Assembly (NCBI GenBank): GCA_043739325.1
Contig: JAYUFK010000011.1
Span: 1 to 20,294, forward strand
DNA from: Roseiarcus sp043739325
Lineage (GTDB): Bacteria > Pseudomonadota > Alphaproteobacteria > Rhizobiales > Beijerinckiaceae
Reading direction: 5' to 3'
DNA length: 20,294 bases
Shown here: piece after piece, positions 1 to 8,125 of the stretch
Position numbering within the stretch: the first letter of the stretch is position 1
How the letters are laid out: every line of letters starts with the position of its first letter
Translations under genes and position numbers: made by a program
Notes under the pieces: model-generated
Told to the model about the DNA's origin: nothing
Seen by the model: the letters and a program-made list of their open reading frames with translations, nothing else
Database searches by the model: none

Positions 1-94
1 GCGGAAGTTGCTCATCAAAACCGCCCGTCGCCCCACGAGAATCAACGCCCGATTCTAGCGCAACCACAGGCGCAATGTTAAGTCCGACAGGCTG

Positions 95-646
95 CTAGGC
101 TGCTCGCCTGCGCCCTTCCACGACGGTGCCGAATAAAAGATCCCACAGCCCGGTCGTGACGCCATAATTGCCATCGACGCCATGATAATGATGGGCCATG
201 TGCCGGATTCGGGCGCGGTACAGCGCGGTTCCAGGCTTCGGCGTCAAATGATGCACCGCGTGGTGAACCGCCATGTAGCCGGCATAGCCGACGAGCGCGC
301 CGCTGGCGAAACCGCTCGCGAGAAGCGGTCCGGTGAACGCGAGCGGCGCCGCGAAAAACCCCGCCAGGATGATGCCGCTCGAGGCAAACGAGGGGACGCC
401 GATCAACGCCAGCGGCTCGGCGTGATGGGCGTCGTGATATTTCTCGAAGAACGGAACCTCGTGAAACACCCAGCGGTGAACAGCATATTCAATGAACGTC
501 CAGACGAAGAGACCCACTGCGAAGCTGGCGAGCCACTCGAACGGCGCCAACGGCCCGCGTCCGGGAATCGCCCAAAGCGCAAGACCGAGGATTGCCACGG
601 GGATCGCTACAAAGTCGCCGAAGTAGAGCGCCTTACCCAATTTCAT
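95..646 (-). CDS. Fatty acid hydroxylase / sterol desaturase family membrane protein
   Basis: A 183-residue membrane protein of the di-iron fatty acid hydroxylase superfamily. The histidine clusters that bind the two irons in this family are visible: HRWVFH (57-62), HDAHH (71-75), HHAVHH (128-133) and HMAHHYH (149-155). Hydrophobic spans lie near residues 10-27, 38-53, 87-110 and 115-127. The length matches short bacterial members, and known relatives hydroxylate or desaturate lipids or carotenoids (beta-carotene hydroxylase type) at the inner membrane. The substrate cannot be read from the sequence; no carotenoid or sterol genes lie nearby. The ATG start is well supported by a GGAGG box 6-7 bases upstream (653-657). 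It is transcribed away from the methyltransferase at 807, so the two are divergent and not an operon. Family is confident, substrate unknown. Confidence 0.9.
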   Translation of the reverse strand: MKLGKALYFGDFVAIPVAILGLALWAIPGRGPLAPFEWLASFAVGLFVWTFIEYAVHRWVFHEVPFFEKYHDAHHAEPLALIGVPSFASSGIILAGFFAAPLAFTGPLLASGFASGALVGYAGYMAVHHAVHHLTPKPGTALYRARIRHMAHHYHGVDGNYGVTTGLWDLLFGTVVEGRRRAA

Positions 647-652
647 GATTCA

Positions 653-657
653 CCTCC
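653..657 (-). promoter_or_regulatory. Ribosome binding site of the hydroxylase gene
   Basis: GGAGG on the minus strand, 6 bases from the ATG at 646. It fixes the start of the fatty acid hydroxylase-type gene. Confidence 0.7.
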
Positions 658-806
658 AGTTCGATTCACATGAAAACAGGTCACACCCTCCCCAATTTCA
701 TCTACCCTCAGTCTAGCAGCGAAACTATGCAATAAGTTTGTCCAACGTCAAAGGCTCAAGTGGACCGTTGACGCGCCGTGATGAATTGGAAAGGGAAATA
801 ACGCCC

Positions 807-1661
807 ATGCCAACAGCGCATGCCAAGAACGAGGATCAGCTCGCCTACTGGAACGGAGCTGCCGGGCGCCACTGGACCGAGCGCCAGGCGATGCAGGATG
901 CGCTGCTGGCCCCGGTTTCCGTGATCCTGCTGGCTCAGGCGCGGCTAACGGCGGGCGAATACGTTCTGGACATTGGCTGTGGCTGCGGCGCGACTTCGCG
1001 AGACGCGGCGCAGCGCATCGCGCCGGGCGGCGCCGTGCTGGGCCTCGATATATCCACTCCCATGCTGGCGCGGGCGCGGGAATTGACGCCGCCGGGCGCG
1101 CCCCTTCGCTTTGTGGACGCAGACGCTACGATTTACGCGTTCGAACCCCGGCGAGCCGATGTTTTGGTCTCGCGATTCGGCGTGATGTTCTTCGCCGACC
1201 CCGCGCTCTCGTTCGCCAACATGCGGCGCGGATTGCGCAAAGGCGGACGCGTCGTGTTCGCTTGCTGGCGCGAGCCGCGCCTCAATCCGTGGGCGATTGC
1301 GCCGTTGCAGGAGGTTTACAAGTTTGCGCCGCGCCTGCCGGAGATGGGCCCGGACGACCCGGGGCCGTTCGCGTTCGCCAGCGAGGAGCGGGTTCGTAGC
1401 ATTCTGGGCGTCGCAGGGTTTGCGGACATCGCGCTGACGCCATTTGACGTGACGCTCGATGTCGCCGTGGGCAAGGGGCTCGAAAACGCCGTCGCCTCGG
1501 CGCTGGAAATCGGACCCGCGAGCCGGGCGCTGGCAGATCAGCCGCCTGATGTGCGCGCTGCGGCGGCGCAGGCGATCAGGACCATGCTCGCTGGACGCCA
1601 GCAAGGCGCGAGCGTGCCGATGGGCGGGGCGATCTGGATCGTCAGCGCGCTCAATCCCTGA
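807..1661 (+). CDS. Class I SAM-dependent methyltransferase
   Basis: A 284-residue soluble methyltransferase of the Rossmann-fold class I type. Motif I, VLDIGCGCGAT, is at residues 53-63. The acidic end of strand 2, LGLDIS, is near 78-83, where the Asp would hold the SAM ribose. An adenine-contact type DAD sequence and the post-motif strand LRKGGRVVFACWRE follow. The open frame continues upstream to a TTG at 738, but the ATG at 807 is chosen because AAGGGA lies about 9 bases before it and homologs start near the conserved YWNGAAGRHW segment. The substrate is not determinable. The gene ends 10 bp from the stop of pyrB on the opposite strand, so the two converge. Confidence 0.88.
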   Translation: MPTAHAKNEDQLAYWNGAAGRHWTERQAMQDALLAPVSVILLAQARLTAGEYVLDIGCGCGATSRDAAQRIAPGGAVLGLDISTPMLARARELTPPGAPLRFVDADATIYAFEPRRADVLVSRFGVMFFADPALSFANMRRGLRKGGRVVFACWREPRLNPWAIAPLQEVYKFAPRLPEMGPDDPGPFAFASEERVRSILGVAGFADIALTPFDVTLDVAVGKGLENAVASALEIGPASRALADQPPDVRAAAAQAIRTMLAGRQQGASVPMGGAIWIVSALNP

Positions 1662-1671
1662 GTTGGGCGAG

Positions 1672-2622
1672 TCAACCGTTCGGCAAGTTCTGCGCCAGCG
1701 CTTCCAGCACCGCCATGCGCACGGCGACGCCCATTTCGACCTGCTCGCGGATCAGCGATTGGGCGCCGTCGGCGACAAGCGAATCAATTTCGACGCCGCG
1801 GTTCATTGGTCCGGGATGCATTACCAGCGCGCCGGGCTTGGCGAAACGCAGCTTTTCTTCGTCGAGGCCGAAGTAGTGGAAATATTCCTTGGTCGAGGGC
1901 ACGAACGCGCCGTTCATCCGCTCGCGCTGCAACCGCAGCATCATCACAATATCGGCGCCTGCCAGCCCGGCGCGCATGTTGGTGAAAACCTCGACGCCCA
2001 TGTTCTCGATGCCCGCCGGCAGCAGCGTTGAAGGCCCGATGACGCGCACGCGGGCGCCCATGGCGCCGAGCAGCAGGATGTTGGAGCGGGCGACGCGCGA
2101 GTGCAGGATGTCGCCGCAGATCGCCACGACCAGCCCTTCAATTCCCCCGCAATTGCGGCGGATGGTGAGCGCGTCGAGCAACGCCTGTGTCGGGTGCTCG
2201 TGGGCCCCATCGCCGGCGTTGATGACCGAGCAATCGACCTTGCGCGCCAGCAGATGCACGGCGCCGGCCTGATGATGGCGAACGACGATGATGTCGGGAC
2301 GCATCGCATTCAGCGTCGCCGCCGTGTCGATCAGCGTCTCGCCTTTCTTGACGCTGGAATTGCTGACCGACATGTTCATCACGTCGGCGCCGAGGCGCTT
2401 GCCCGCGAGTTCGAAGGACGATTGCGTGCGGGTGGAGGCTTCGAAGAACAGATTGATCTGCGTGCGTCCGCGCAGGGTCGCGCGCTTCTTCTCGACTTGC
2501 CGAGAAATCTCGACTGCGGCGTCGGCGAGATCGAGCAGCGCGGTGATCTCGGGCCGCGACAGGCCCTCGATGCCGAGGAGGTGACGATGCGAGAAGATCG
2601 GCTTTGGCGCGGTCGAAGGCAT
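1672..2622 (-). CDS. pyrB: Aspartate carbamoyltransferase catalytic subunit
   Basis: This enzyme condenses carbamoyl phosphate with aspartate, the committed step of de novo pyrimidine synthesis in the cytosol. The 316-residue length is normal for the catalytic chain. The carbamoyl phosphate site STRTQSSFE starts at residue 63, the active-site loop VKKGETL (K92/K93) follows, then HPTQALLD, and the aspartate-side loop MHPGPMNRG is at 268-276. No pyrI regulatory gene or pyrC is adjacent, unlike the pyrB-pyrC pair common in Alphaproteobacteria. The frame is open to 2739, but the added 39 residues are low-complexity; the ATG at 2622 gives the family's usual N-terminus (PIFSHRHLLGIEGLSR). No strong ribosome binding site precedes it, so the start is slightly uncertain. 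Confidence 0.96.
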   Translation of the reverse strand: MPSTAPKPIFSHRHLLGIEGLSRPEITALLDLADAAVEISRQVEKKRATLRGRTQINLFFEASTRTQSSFELAGKRLGADVMNMSVSNSSVKKGETLIDTAATLNAMRPDIIVVRHHQAGAVHLLARKVDCSVINAGDGAHEHPTQALLDALTIRRNCGGIEGLVVAICGDILHSRVARSNILLLGAMGARVRVIGPSTLLPAGIENMGVEVFTNMRAGLAGADIVMMLRLQRERMNGAFVPSTKEYFHYFGLDEEKLRFAKPGALVMHPGPMNRGVEIDSLVADGAQSLIREQVEMGVAVRMAVLEALAQNLPNG

Positions 2623-2938
2623 GGCGAAGGCTATACGGGCGGCGGGGCGGGCGGGCAAGCAGGCTGGCGACGCCTCCAGGACAGCGCCGGGCGTCCTGCG
2701 CTCTGACGGCCCACCCGGTGCGATTAAGCGAAACCGCACATTGGTCGGGGTTTTTGTGTTTACAAAGGTTTGGGCGCCAAACGACGGACGTTTTCATTTG
2801 GCGCTCGCTTGGGACTGCGCTATCGCGGATAGGGATGAGGCCGCGCGCGCCGTGCTGTATTAACATATATAGTATGTTATATTTCGCCTATCGTTCGACC
2901 TGCTCTCGCGAGGCCGGCCCGTCCCCCAAAGGCGCCCC
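2623..2938. other. Divergent intergenic region, pyrB / ICMT-family gene
   Basis: A 316-base gap between two divergently transcribed genes. I see no gene in it. It contains an inverted repeat GTTTGG-3 nt-CCAAAC (2768-2782) and an AT-rich palindrome at 2861-2879 that is listed separately. The promoters of both genes should lie here, but no clear -35/-10 pair stands out. The first 117 bases next to pyrB are open in the pyrB frame; they encode Arg/Ala/Pro-rich sequence unlike aspartate carbamoyltransferase. Confidence 0.5.
2861..2879. promoter_or_regulatory. AT-rich palindrome, possible operator
   Basis: Perfect inverted repeat TAACATA-TATAG-TATGTTA in otherwise GC-rich DNA, ending 59 bases before the ATG of the ICMT-family gene. 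The symmetry and size are typical of sites for dimeric HTH repressors (TetR, MarR, PadR or ArsR type). No regulator gene is adjacent, so this is inference from sequence symmetry alone. Confidence 0.4.
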
Positions 2939-3430
2939 ATGACGCATGATCTCAAGAGCCGCCCCAACAAGCTGCCGTGGCCGCCGCTGATCTTTCTGGC
3001 GACGAGCGCCATCGCGGTCCTTCTGCAATTGCTGTTTCCCGTGCCGTGGGGGATGACAGGATGGATCGGCTGGATCGGCTGGACCCTGATCGTCGGCGGC
3101 CTCGGCCTCGACGTCTGGGCGATCATGACGATGGCGCGCGCGCATACAAACATTCACCCTAACCGCGCCGCCGACCGCCTGGTCGAAACCGGCCCGTTCG
3201 CCTTCACCCGCAACCCGATCTATCTGGGCAACACGCTCGTCATGATCGGCGTCGGCGTCGTGTGGAATTCGCTGTGGTTCGCCGGCTTCGCCGTCATCGC
3301 CGCGGCGCTGGTGCAGCGCCTCGCGATCGTTCGCGAGGAAGCCCATCTCGCGCTGCTGTTCGGAGACCAGTGGAGCGCTTACGCGGCTCGCGTGCCTCGC
3401 TGGATTGCCGTTGTCCGGCCGGGAAGCTAG
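2939..3430 (+). CDS. Isoprenylcysteine carboxyl methyltransferase (ICMT/PEMT) family membrane protein
   Basis: A 163-residue integral membrane protein with hydrophobic segments near 14-34, 41-65 and 96-126. The family signature for SAM binding is present: the ETGPFAFTRNPIYLG region at about 83-97, with R91, N92, P93 and Y95, and a downstream REE (132-134) in the C-terminal helix region. These small methyltransferases act at the membrane-cytosol interface. Bacterial members are usually annotated as isoprenylcysteine methyltransferase family, but bacteria lack prenylated CaaX proteins, so the true substrate is probably a small molecule or lipid. An AT-rich palindrome lies upstream and may regulate it. 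It appears monocistronic. Confidence 0.88.
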   Translation: MTHDLKSRPNKLPWPPLIFLATSAIAVLLQLLFPVPWGMTGWIGWIGWTLIVGGLGLDVWAIMTMARAHTNIHPNRAADRLVETGPFAFTRNPIYLGNTLVMIGVGVVWNSLWFAGFAVIAAALVQRLAIVREEAHLALLFGDQWSAYAARVPRWIAVVRPGS

Positions 3431-3501
3431 CTGGGCGCGCCGGCCCAATGCGAATGCCACGGCTTGCCGGTCGAAGGTCAAGAGCGCCGCAACTATGATC
3501 C

Positions 3502-3551
3502 TTCAAGCGCAATTACCAAGTTTCTATAATATATAGGGCGCTAGCGAGCGC
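3502..3551 (+). promoter_or_regulatory. Candidate promoter with consensus -10, followed by a hairpin
   Basis: A perfect TATAAT lies at 3525-3530 with a weak -35, TTCAAG, at 3502-3507 (17 bp spacing). Just downstream, GCGCT-AGCG-AGCGC (3538-3551) can fold into a 5-bp stem at or near the predicted 5' end of the transcript. The next gene starts about 250 bases further on, so this promoter would give a long leader or a separate small RNA. No gene of its own is evident here. Confidence 0.35.
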
Positions 3552-3715
3552 ATTGCAGATGGCTGCGCAGCGACAGGCCGGATGAATGACAACTATTGAA
3601 AATGCGATTGCTTAAATCCATCGACCGATGAAATTGCCGTTACCAGATGACTTCTTTCAGCCATATTTTGGTCAACAGGGGATCGGCTTGATCGCGTATA
3701 AATTTTGCAAGAATT

Positions 3716-3736
3716 GCGCCGCTCGGGAAGCGGCGC
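3716..3736 (+). promoter_or_regulatory. Strong hairpin in the leader of the Tyr/Gly-rich protein gene
   Basis: Perfect 8-bp stem GCGCCGCT / AGCGGCGC with a CGGGA loop, extendable by ATT/AAT across a 2-nt bulge. It ends 51 bases before the ATG at 3788. There is no U-run, so it is not a standard terminator. It could stabilise the leader, act as an attenuating structure, or end an upstream small RNA. The rest of the 3431-3787 gap holds no gene; a short palindrome CATCG-AC-CGATG lies at 3619-3630. Confidence 0.45.
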
Positions 3737-3787
3737 GCAATCAACACGGCGAGCGTCAATCCGCCGCCTGAAATCTGGAGGTTTATC

Positions 3788-4225
3788 ATGCATGACCTGA
3801 CCAAACGGATTGCAACCATTTCACTCATCGCTCTCGCGGTAGCCGCGCCCATCGCGTTGACATCGCCGTCAGCCGCGGCCGCGCCATTGCCGGGAGAAGG
3901 CTCCATTGCGACGGCGATCCATAAGCAGGCTGCGCCGCCTGTCGAGGATGTCTACTGGCGGCGTCATTATTATCATCGGCATTGGGGCGGCGGCGCTTTG
4001 TTCGCTGGAGCCGCTCTCGGGTTGCTCGGCGGAGCGCTGGCGGCTTCGGCCAATGAAGGCTATTGCGACCCCTACTACAATTATTGCGGCGGCTATCCCG
4101 GCGGCGATTACGCGTATTATCCCGGCCCCGCTTATGGCTATTACGGCTACTACAGCAGGCCGGCTTACGGATTTTACGGATTCCACCGCCATGCGTATTG
4201 GGGGCGCCACGGCCACTGGCGCTAG
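3788..4225 (+). CDS. Secreted Tyr/Gly-rich protein of unknown function
   Basis: A 145-residue exported protein. A signal peptide covers about residues 1-32: MHDLTKR, a hydrophobic core, then SAAAA before PLPGEG. A short His-rich stretch (YWRRHYYHRHWG) follows, then a hydrophobic glycine-zipper-like segment (GGGALFAGAALGLLGGALAA) and a C-terminal half dominated by Tyr, Gly and Pro with repeated YG/YY motifs, ending in a His/Arg/Trp-rich tail. Only two Cys are present, in the YCDPYYNYCGG segment. Such proteins are common and uncharacterised in Rhizobiales, and I assign no function. The start is supported by GGAG 7 bases upstream. A 51-base leader below a strong hairpin precedes it, suggesting post-transcriptional control. 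Confidence 0.75.
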   Translation: MHDLTKRIATISLIALAVAAPIALTSPSAAAAPLPGEGSIATAIHKQAAPPVEDVYWRRHYYHRHWGGGALFAGAALGLLGGALAASANEGYCDPYYNYCGGYPGGDYAYYPGPAYGYYGYYSRPAYGFYGFHRHAYWGRHGHWR

Positions 4226-4498
4226 GAAGGCAAGTAGGGTCGCGAGCTAGCCGGGCGGGTCGGCTTTGAGAGAAAACAGCGGCTGGCCATTTAGGGCGGC
4301 GTAGGGGCAACTGTTGGGATGGTTGTGCTCAGAGGCAATGACGCTGCGCGACAGGGCCGCGCGGATAGACAGCGATCTGTGGGGGTAGCGCGGATGCGAC
4401 AGGTCTTGACGATTACTCGCGACGAGTTGCGAAAGTGCATGCTCGACCACGTCGCGCTACGCAAAGCGCCCAGCATTTCGCCCGCATGTGGTCGCGCC

Positions 4499-5020
4499 GG
4501 CGAGCCGTTGATTGTCGAGACGGTGGGAAACGCCCAACTGTCGCCACGACGCGAGGCAGATCCGACGACGCCGTATCCCTGATTCTCGGTAACGAAGCTG
4601 TTTATCGTGAAGGCGGTGCTTCAGCTCGTCGAGACTGGCAAGGTCGGGCTCGACGATCCCGTATCCGACCGTGTCCGGTCGTTTCGCGTAAAGGGGCAGG
4701 AAACTCCGACAGTACGTCAATTGGTCTCCCACACTTCGGGTCTGGCGAACCCGATCCCGGTGAGCTGGATCCACCTTGTTGACGAACCAGGACCGACGCT
4801 GGAGCCGACGAAGGCGCGGGATTGCGCCCCGCTTCCGATCGGACTCGGGTGGCATTTGGAAGTGGTCGGCAATGAGCCGATGGCTTTTCACTTGGGCGGC
4901 GGCGGCGGGTTCCGCTCAGAACTGAGAATTTATCCGCGCTTGAATTACGCGATAGCGGTTGTCTCCAACGAAACGGGCTTCAATACGGCCGCCTTCGCCA
5001 ATCTTGCGGTTCGGCAATAG
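4499..5020 (+). pseudogene. Decayed serine hydrolase (class C beta-lactamase / penicillin-binding family)
   Basis: One frame carries recognisable pieces of this family. They are, in order: a pre-motif region ending ADPTTPY; then a TGA stop at 4580-4582; then FSVTKLFIV with the catalytic SxxK motif (4586-4597); then KAVLQLVETGKVGLDDPVS; then VRQLVSHTSGLANPIPVSW; and, much too soon, GLGWH and HLGGGGGFRSELRIYP, the block equivalent to the KTG motif. Only about 50 residues separate HTSG from HLGG, against roughly 150-200 in intact relatives, and the YxN motif is missing. An in-frame stop plus a large in-frame deletion mean no working enzyme. A GTG at 4607 could start a 137-residue product but would lack the nucleophile. 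The remnant may reach further upstream, since the frame is open to 4319. 4226-4498 holds nothing else I recognise. Confidence 0.8.
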
Positions 5021-5140
5021 GTTAGGAGTGTGCGCCTGTAGGGTGACTCCCTTGAAGAGACGCCTCCGGGATTGAGCCCGGTTGGCCAACCTTTACGAAG
5101 CAACTTAGCCGCCGCGACTTTGCTCTTCCACCCCTCTCAT

Positions 5141-5169
5141 TTGACACCAGCCCCCGCCTCAACCATTTT
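5141..5169 (+). promoter_or_regulatory. Candidate topA promoter
   Basis: Consensus -35 TTGACA (5141-5146) with a 17-bp spacer to a weaker -10, CATTTT (5164-5169). It lies about 90 bases before the topA start. The -35 is exact; the -10 matches at only three positions. Confidence 0.4.
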
Positions 5170-5218
5170 CCGCGCCCTGCCCGGCCAGCCGGCCCCAAAG
5201 GAAAAATGCCGCGAGCGT

Positions 5219-5230
5219 CCCCATATGGGG
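5219..5230. promoter_or_regulatory. 12-bp perfect palindrome in the topA leader
   Basis: CCCCATATGGGG, fully symmetric, 27 bases before the topA ATG and just ahead of its ribosome binding site AGGAA. It could be a protein-binding site, a cruciform or hairpin sensitive to supercoiling, or chance. Confidence 0.35.
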
Positions 5231-5257
5231 GCGTGAACGCGCGCCAGGAAATAATCC

Positions 5258-8125
5258 ATGAAGGTTGTGATCGTCGAATCGCCGTCGAAGGCCAAGACCA
5301 TCAATAAGTATCTGGGCAAGGACTATGACGTCTACGCCTCGTTCGGCCACGTGCGCGACCTCACCGCCAAGGATGGATCGGTCGATACCGAGAATGATTT
5401 CGCCATGCGCTGGGAGGTCGACGCCAAGGCCGGCAAGCGGCTGAACGACATCGCCGCGGCGGTCAAAGGCGCCGATCACGTGATACTCGCGACCGATCCG
5501 GATCGCGAAGGCGAGGCGATCTCTTGGCATATCTACGAGATTCTCAAGGGCAAGAAAGTTCTGAAAGACAAGCGCGTCGATCGCGTCGTGTTCAACGCCG
5601 TCACCAAGGAGGCGGTGCTCGACGCGATGCGTCACCCGCGCGAGATCGACGCGGCGCTTGTCGACGCCTATCTCGCCCGCCGCGCGCTCGACTATCTCGT
5701 CGGCTTCAATCTGTCGCCGGTGCTGTGGCGCAAACTGCCGGGCGCGCGCTCGGCGGGGCGCGTGCAGTCCGTGGCGCTGCGCATCGTCTGCGACCGCGAA
5801 CTGGAGATCGAAAAATTCGTCACTAGGGAATACTGGTCGATCGTCGCGCATCTCAAGACAAAGGCCAGCGCGCCGTTCATTGCGCGGCTTGTCGGCGCCG
5901 ATGGGCGCAAGATCACGCGTCTCGATATCGGCTCGGGCAAGGAAGCGGAAGACTTCAAGTCGGCGCTAGAGACCGCGAAATTCTCGGTCACCTCAGTCGA
6001 GTCAAAACCCGCCAAGCGCCACCCCTACCCGCCCTTCACGACATCCACCCTGCAGCAGGAAGCGTCGCGAAAACTCGGCCTTGCGCCATCGCGCACCATG
6101 CAGATCGCGCAGCGTCTGTATGAAGGCATCGATGTCGGCGATGGTCCGGTCGGCCTGATTACTTATATGCGGACCGACGGCATCGACCTCGCGCCCGAAG
6201 CGATCGAGGGCGCGCGCAAATTGATCGCCAAGGATTTTGGCGACAAGTACGTGCCGAAAACGCCGCGCAAATATATGGTGAAAGCGAAGAACGCGCAGGA
6301 AGCGCATGAAGCGGTGCGCCCCACCGACATGATGCGCCGCCCGCGCGAGATGGCCAAGCATCTCGAAGGCGATCAGGCGAAACTCTACGAATTGATCTGG
6401 ACCCGCACCATCGCCAGCCAGATGGAAAGCGCCGAGCTGGAGCGCACCAGCGTCGATATTCTGGCGGAAGCGGGCAAGCGCAAACTCGATTTCCGCGCCA
6501 GCGGTCAGGTCGTGCGCTTCGACGGATTTCTCGCGCTTTATCAGGAAGGGCGCGATGACGAAGAAGACGAGGACGCGAGCCGGCTGCCGCCGATGGCGGC
6601 GGGCGAACCGCTGGCCAAGGAGCGCATCGAAGCCGCCCAGCATTTCACCGAGCCGCCGCCGCGTTACACCGAAGCGACGCTGGTCAAACGGATGGAAGAG
6701 CTCGGGATCGGGCGCCCCTCGACCTACGCCTCGACGCTCGCCGTGCTACGCGATCGCGACTACGTGCGGCTTGAGAAAAAGCGGCTGATCCCCGAGGACA
6801 AAGGACGGCTCGTTGTCGCCTTCCTCGAATCCTTCTTCACCAAATATGTCGGCTACGACTTTACCGCCGATCTCGAAGAGAAACTCGACCGCGTCTCCAA
6901 CAGCGAAATCGACTGGAAGGACGTGCTGCGCGACTTCTGGAAGGATTTTTCGGAAGCCATCGGCGGCACCAAGGAATTGCGCACGACGCAGGTGCTCGAC
7001 AGCCTCAACGAGCTTCTCGGCCCGCACATTTTCCCGGCGCGCGCCGATGGCCAGGATTCGCGGCTATGCCCGTCATGCAACAAGGGGCAATTGTCGCTCA
7101 AGCTCGGCAAGTTCGGCGCGTTCATCGGCTGTTCGAACTATCCCGAATGCAAATTCACCCGCGTGCTCTCGCCCAACGGGCAGGACGGCGCGCAGGGCGT
7201 CGAGGGCGAACGCCCCGGCGTCACAATTCTTGGGCAAGACCCCGTGTCCGGCGCGGAAGTGACGCTGCGCGGCGGGCGCTTTGGCGATTACGTCCAACTC
7301 GGCGAAGGCGAGAAGCCCAAGCGCTGCTCGCTGCCAAAAGGCCTCGCGCCCGCCGACGTGACACTGGAAAAAGCGCTGGCGCTATTGGCGCTGCCGCGCG
7401 AGGTGGCGCGCCATCCCACCAGCAAGGACCCGATTCTCGCCGGCATCGGGCGTTTCGGCGCCTATGTGCAGCATGGCAAGACCTACGCCAGTCTGGGCAA
7501 GGACGAGGACGTTCTCGATGTCGGCGCCAATCGCGCCATCGATCTCATCGTCGCCAAGGAAAGCGGCGTTGGCGGCGGGCGGCGCTTTGGCGCCGGCTCC
7601 GGCCGCCCGCTCGGCGATCATCCGACGCTTGGCGGCGCTGTGTCGGTCAAGGACGGGCGCTTTGGCGCCTATGTCAATCACGGCAAGGTCAACGCGACGC
7701 TACCGAAGGGCACGGACACCGCGAAGCTGACCCTCGATGCCGCGCTCGCGGCGCTGGCGGAAAAGGCGGCGGGCGGCGGGGGCGGCGCGGGCGGCGGACG
7801 CGCGCTGGGCGACCATCCGCGCGGCGGCGCGATCACCGTGCGGCCCGGCCGTTTTGGCGCCTATGTCAATTGGGGCAAAATCAACGCGACGATCCCAAAA
7901 TCGACATTGCCGGACGATATAAGTCTTGGCGAGGCGATCGATCTGATCGAGGAGCGCGAGGGCCGCCCGAGCGGCGCGCGCGGCAAACCAGCAGCAAAAG
8001 CGAAAGCCCCCGCCAAGACGGCGGCGCCCGCGAAGAAACCAACCGCGAGGGCCAAGCCTGCCGCGAAGAAGGCTCCAGCGAAGAAAGTCGCGGTGAAGAA
8101 AGTTGTGGCAAAGGGGAAAAAATAG
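5258..8125 (+). CDS. topA: DNA topoisomerase I (type IA)
   Basis: A 955-residue enzyme that relaxes negative supercoils by cutting and passing single strands. The TOPRIM domain opens with VIVESPSKAK and has the Mg-binding DPDRE (D80, D82, E84). The catalytic tyrosine is Y303 in LITYMRTDG. A four-Cys zinc ribbon follows (C604, C607, C625, C631). After that come four topoisomerase C-terminal repeats, recognisable by GRFG(A/D)YV at roughly 670, 740, 800 and 865. The tail from about 907 is Lys/Ala/Pro-rich with AKK/PAK repeats, like histone H1, and probably binds DNA non-specifically. AGGAA 8 bases before the ATG supports the start. The common alphaproteobacterial neighbour dprA is not upstream; a decayed hydrolase lies there instead. 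A GC stem (8125-8140) follows the stop. Confidence 0.98.
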   Translation: MKVVIVESPSKAKTINKYLGKDYDVYASFGHVRDLTAKDGSVDTENDFAMRWEVDAKAGKRLNDIAAAVKGADHVILATDPDREGEAISWHIYEILKGKKVLKDKRVDRVVFNAVTKEAVLDAMRHPREIDAALVDAYLARRALDYLVGFNLSPVLWRKLPGARSAGRVQSVALRIVCDRELEIEKFVTREYWSIVAHLKTKASAPFIARLVGADGRKITRLDIGSGKEAEDFKSALETAKFSVTSVESKPAKRHPYPPFTTSTLQQEASRKLGLAPSRTMQIAQRLYEGIDVGDGPVGLITYMRTDGIDLAPEAIEGARKLIAKDFGDKYVPKTPRKYMVKAKNAQEAHEAVRPTDMMRRPREMAKHLEGDQAKLYELIWTRTIASQMESAELERTSVDILAEAGKRKLDFRASGQVVRFDGFLALYQEGRDDEEDEDASRLPPMAAGEPLAKERIEAAQHFTEPPPRYTEATLVKRMEELGIGRPSTYASTLAVLRDRDYVRLEKKRLIPEDKGRLVVAFLESFFTKYVGYDFTADLEEKLDRVSNSEIDWKDVLRDFWKDFSEAIGGTKELRTTQVLDSLNELLGPHIFPARADGQDSRLCPSCNKGQLSLKLGKFGAFIGCSNYPECKFTRVLSPNGQDGAQGVEGERPGVTILGQDPVSGAEVTLRGGRFGDYVQLGEGEKPKRCSLPKGLAPADVTLEKALALLALPREVARHPTSKDPILAGIGRFGAYVQHGKTYASLGKDEDVLDVGANRAIDLIVAKESGVGGGRRFGAGSGRPLGDHPTLGGAVSVKDGRFGAYVNHGKVNATLPKGTDTAKLTLDAALAALAEKAAGGGGGAGGGRALGDHPRGGAITVRPGRFGAYVNWGKINATIPKSTLPDDISLGEAIDLIEEREGRPSGARGKPAAKAKAPAKTAAPAKKPTARAKPAAKKAPAKKVAVKKVVAKGKK

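Noticed and set aside
182..673. A 163-residue open frame opposite the fatty acid hydroxylase gene
   Set aside because: Arg/Glu-rich shadow of a real gene with iron-binding histidine motifs and a good ribosome binding site on the other strand.
2939..3430. Assigning a true prenyl-cysteine methyltransferase function
   Set aside because: Bacteria lack the prenylated protein substrates; only the family can be supported.
4226..4498. Short frames between the Tyr/Gly-rich gene and the hydrolase remnant
   Set aside because: None has a family motif, ribosome binding site or consistent codon pattern; part may be more decayed hydrolase sequence.
6002..6643. A 213-residue antisense open frame inside topA
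   Set aside because: High-GC codon shadow. The plus frame encodes conserved topoisomerase sequence throughout.
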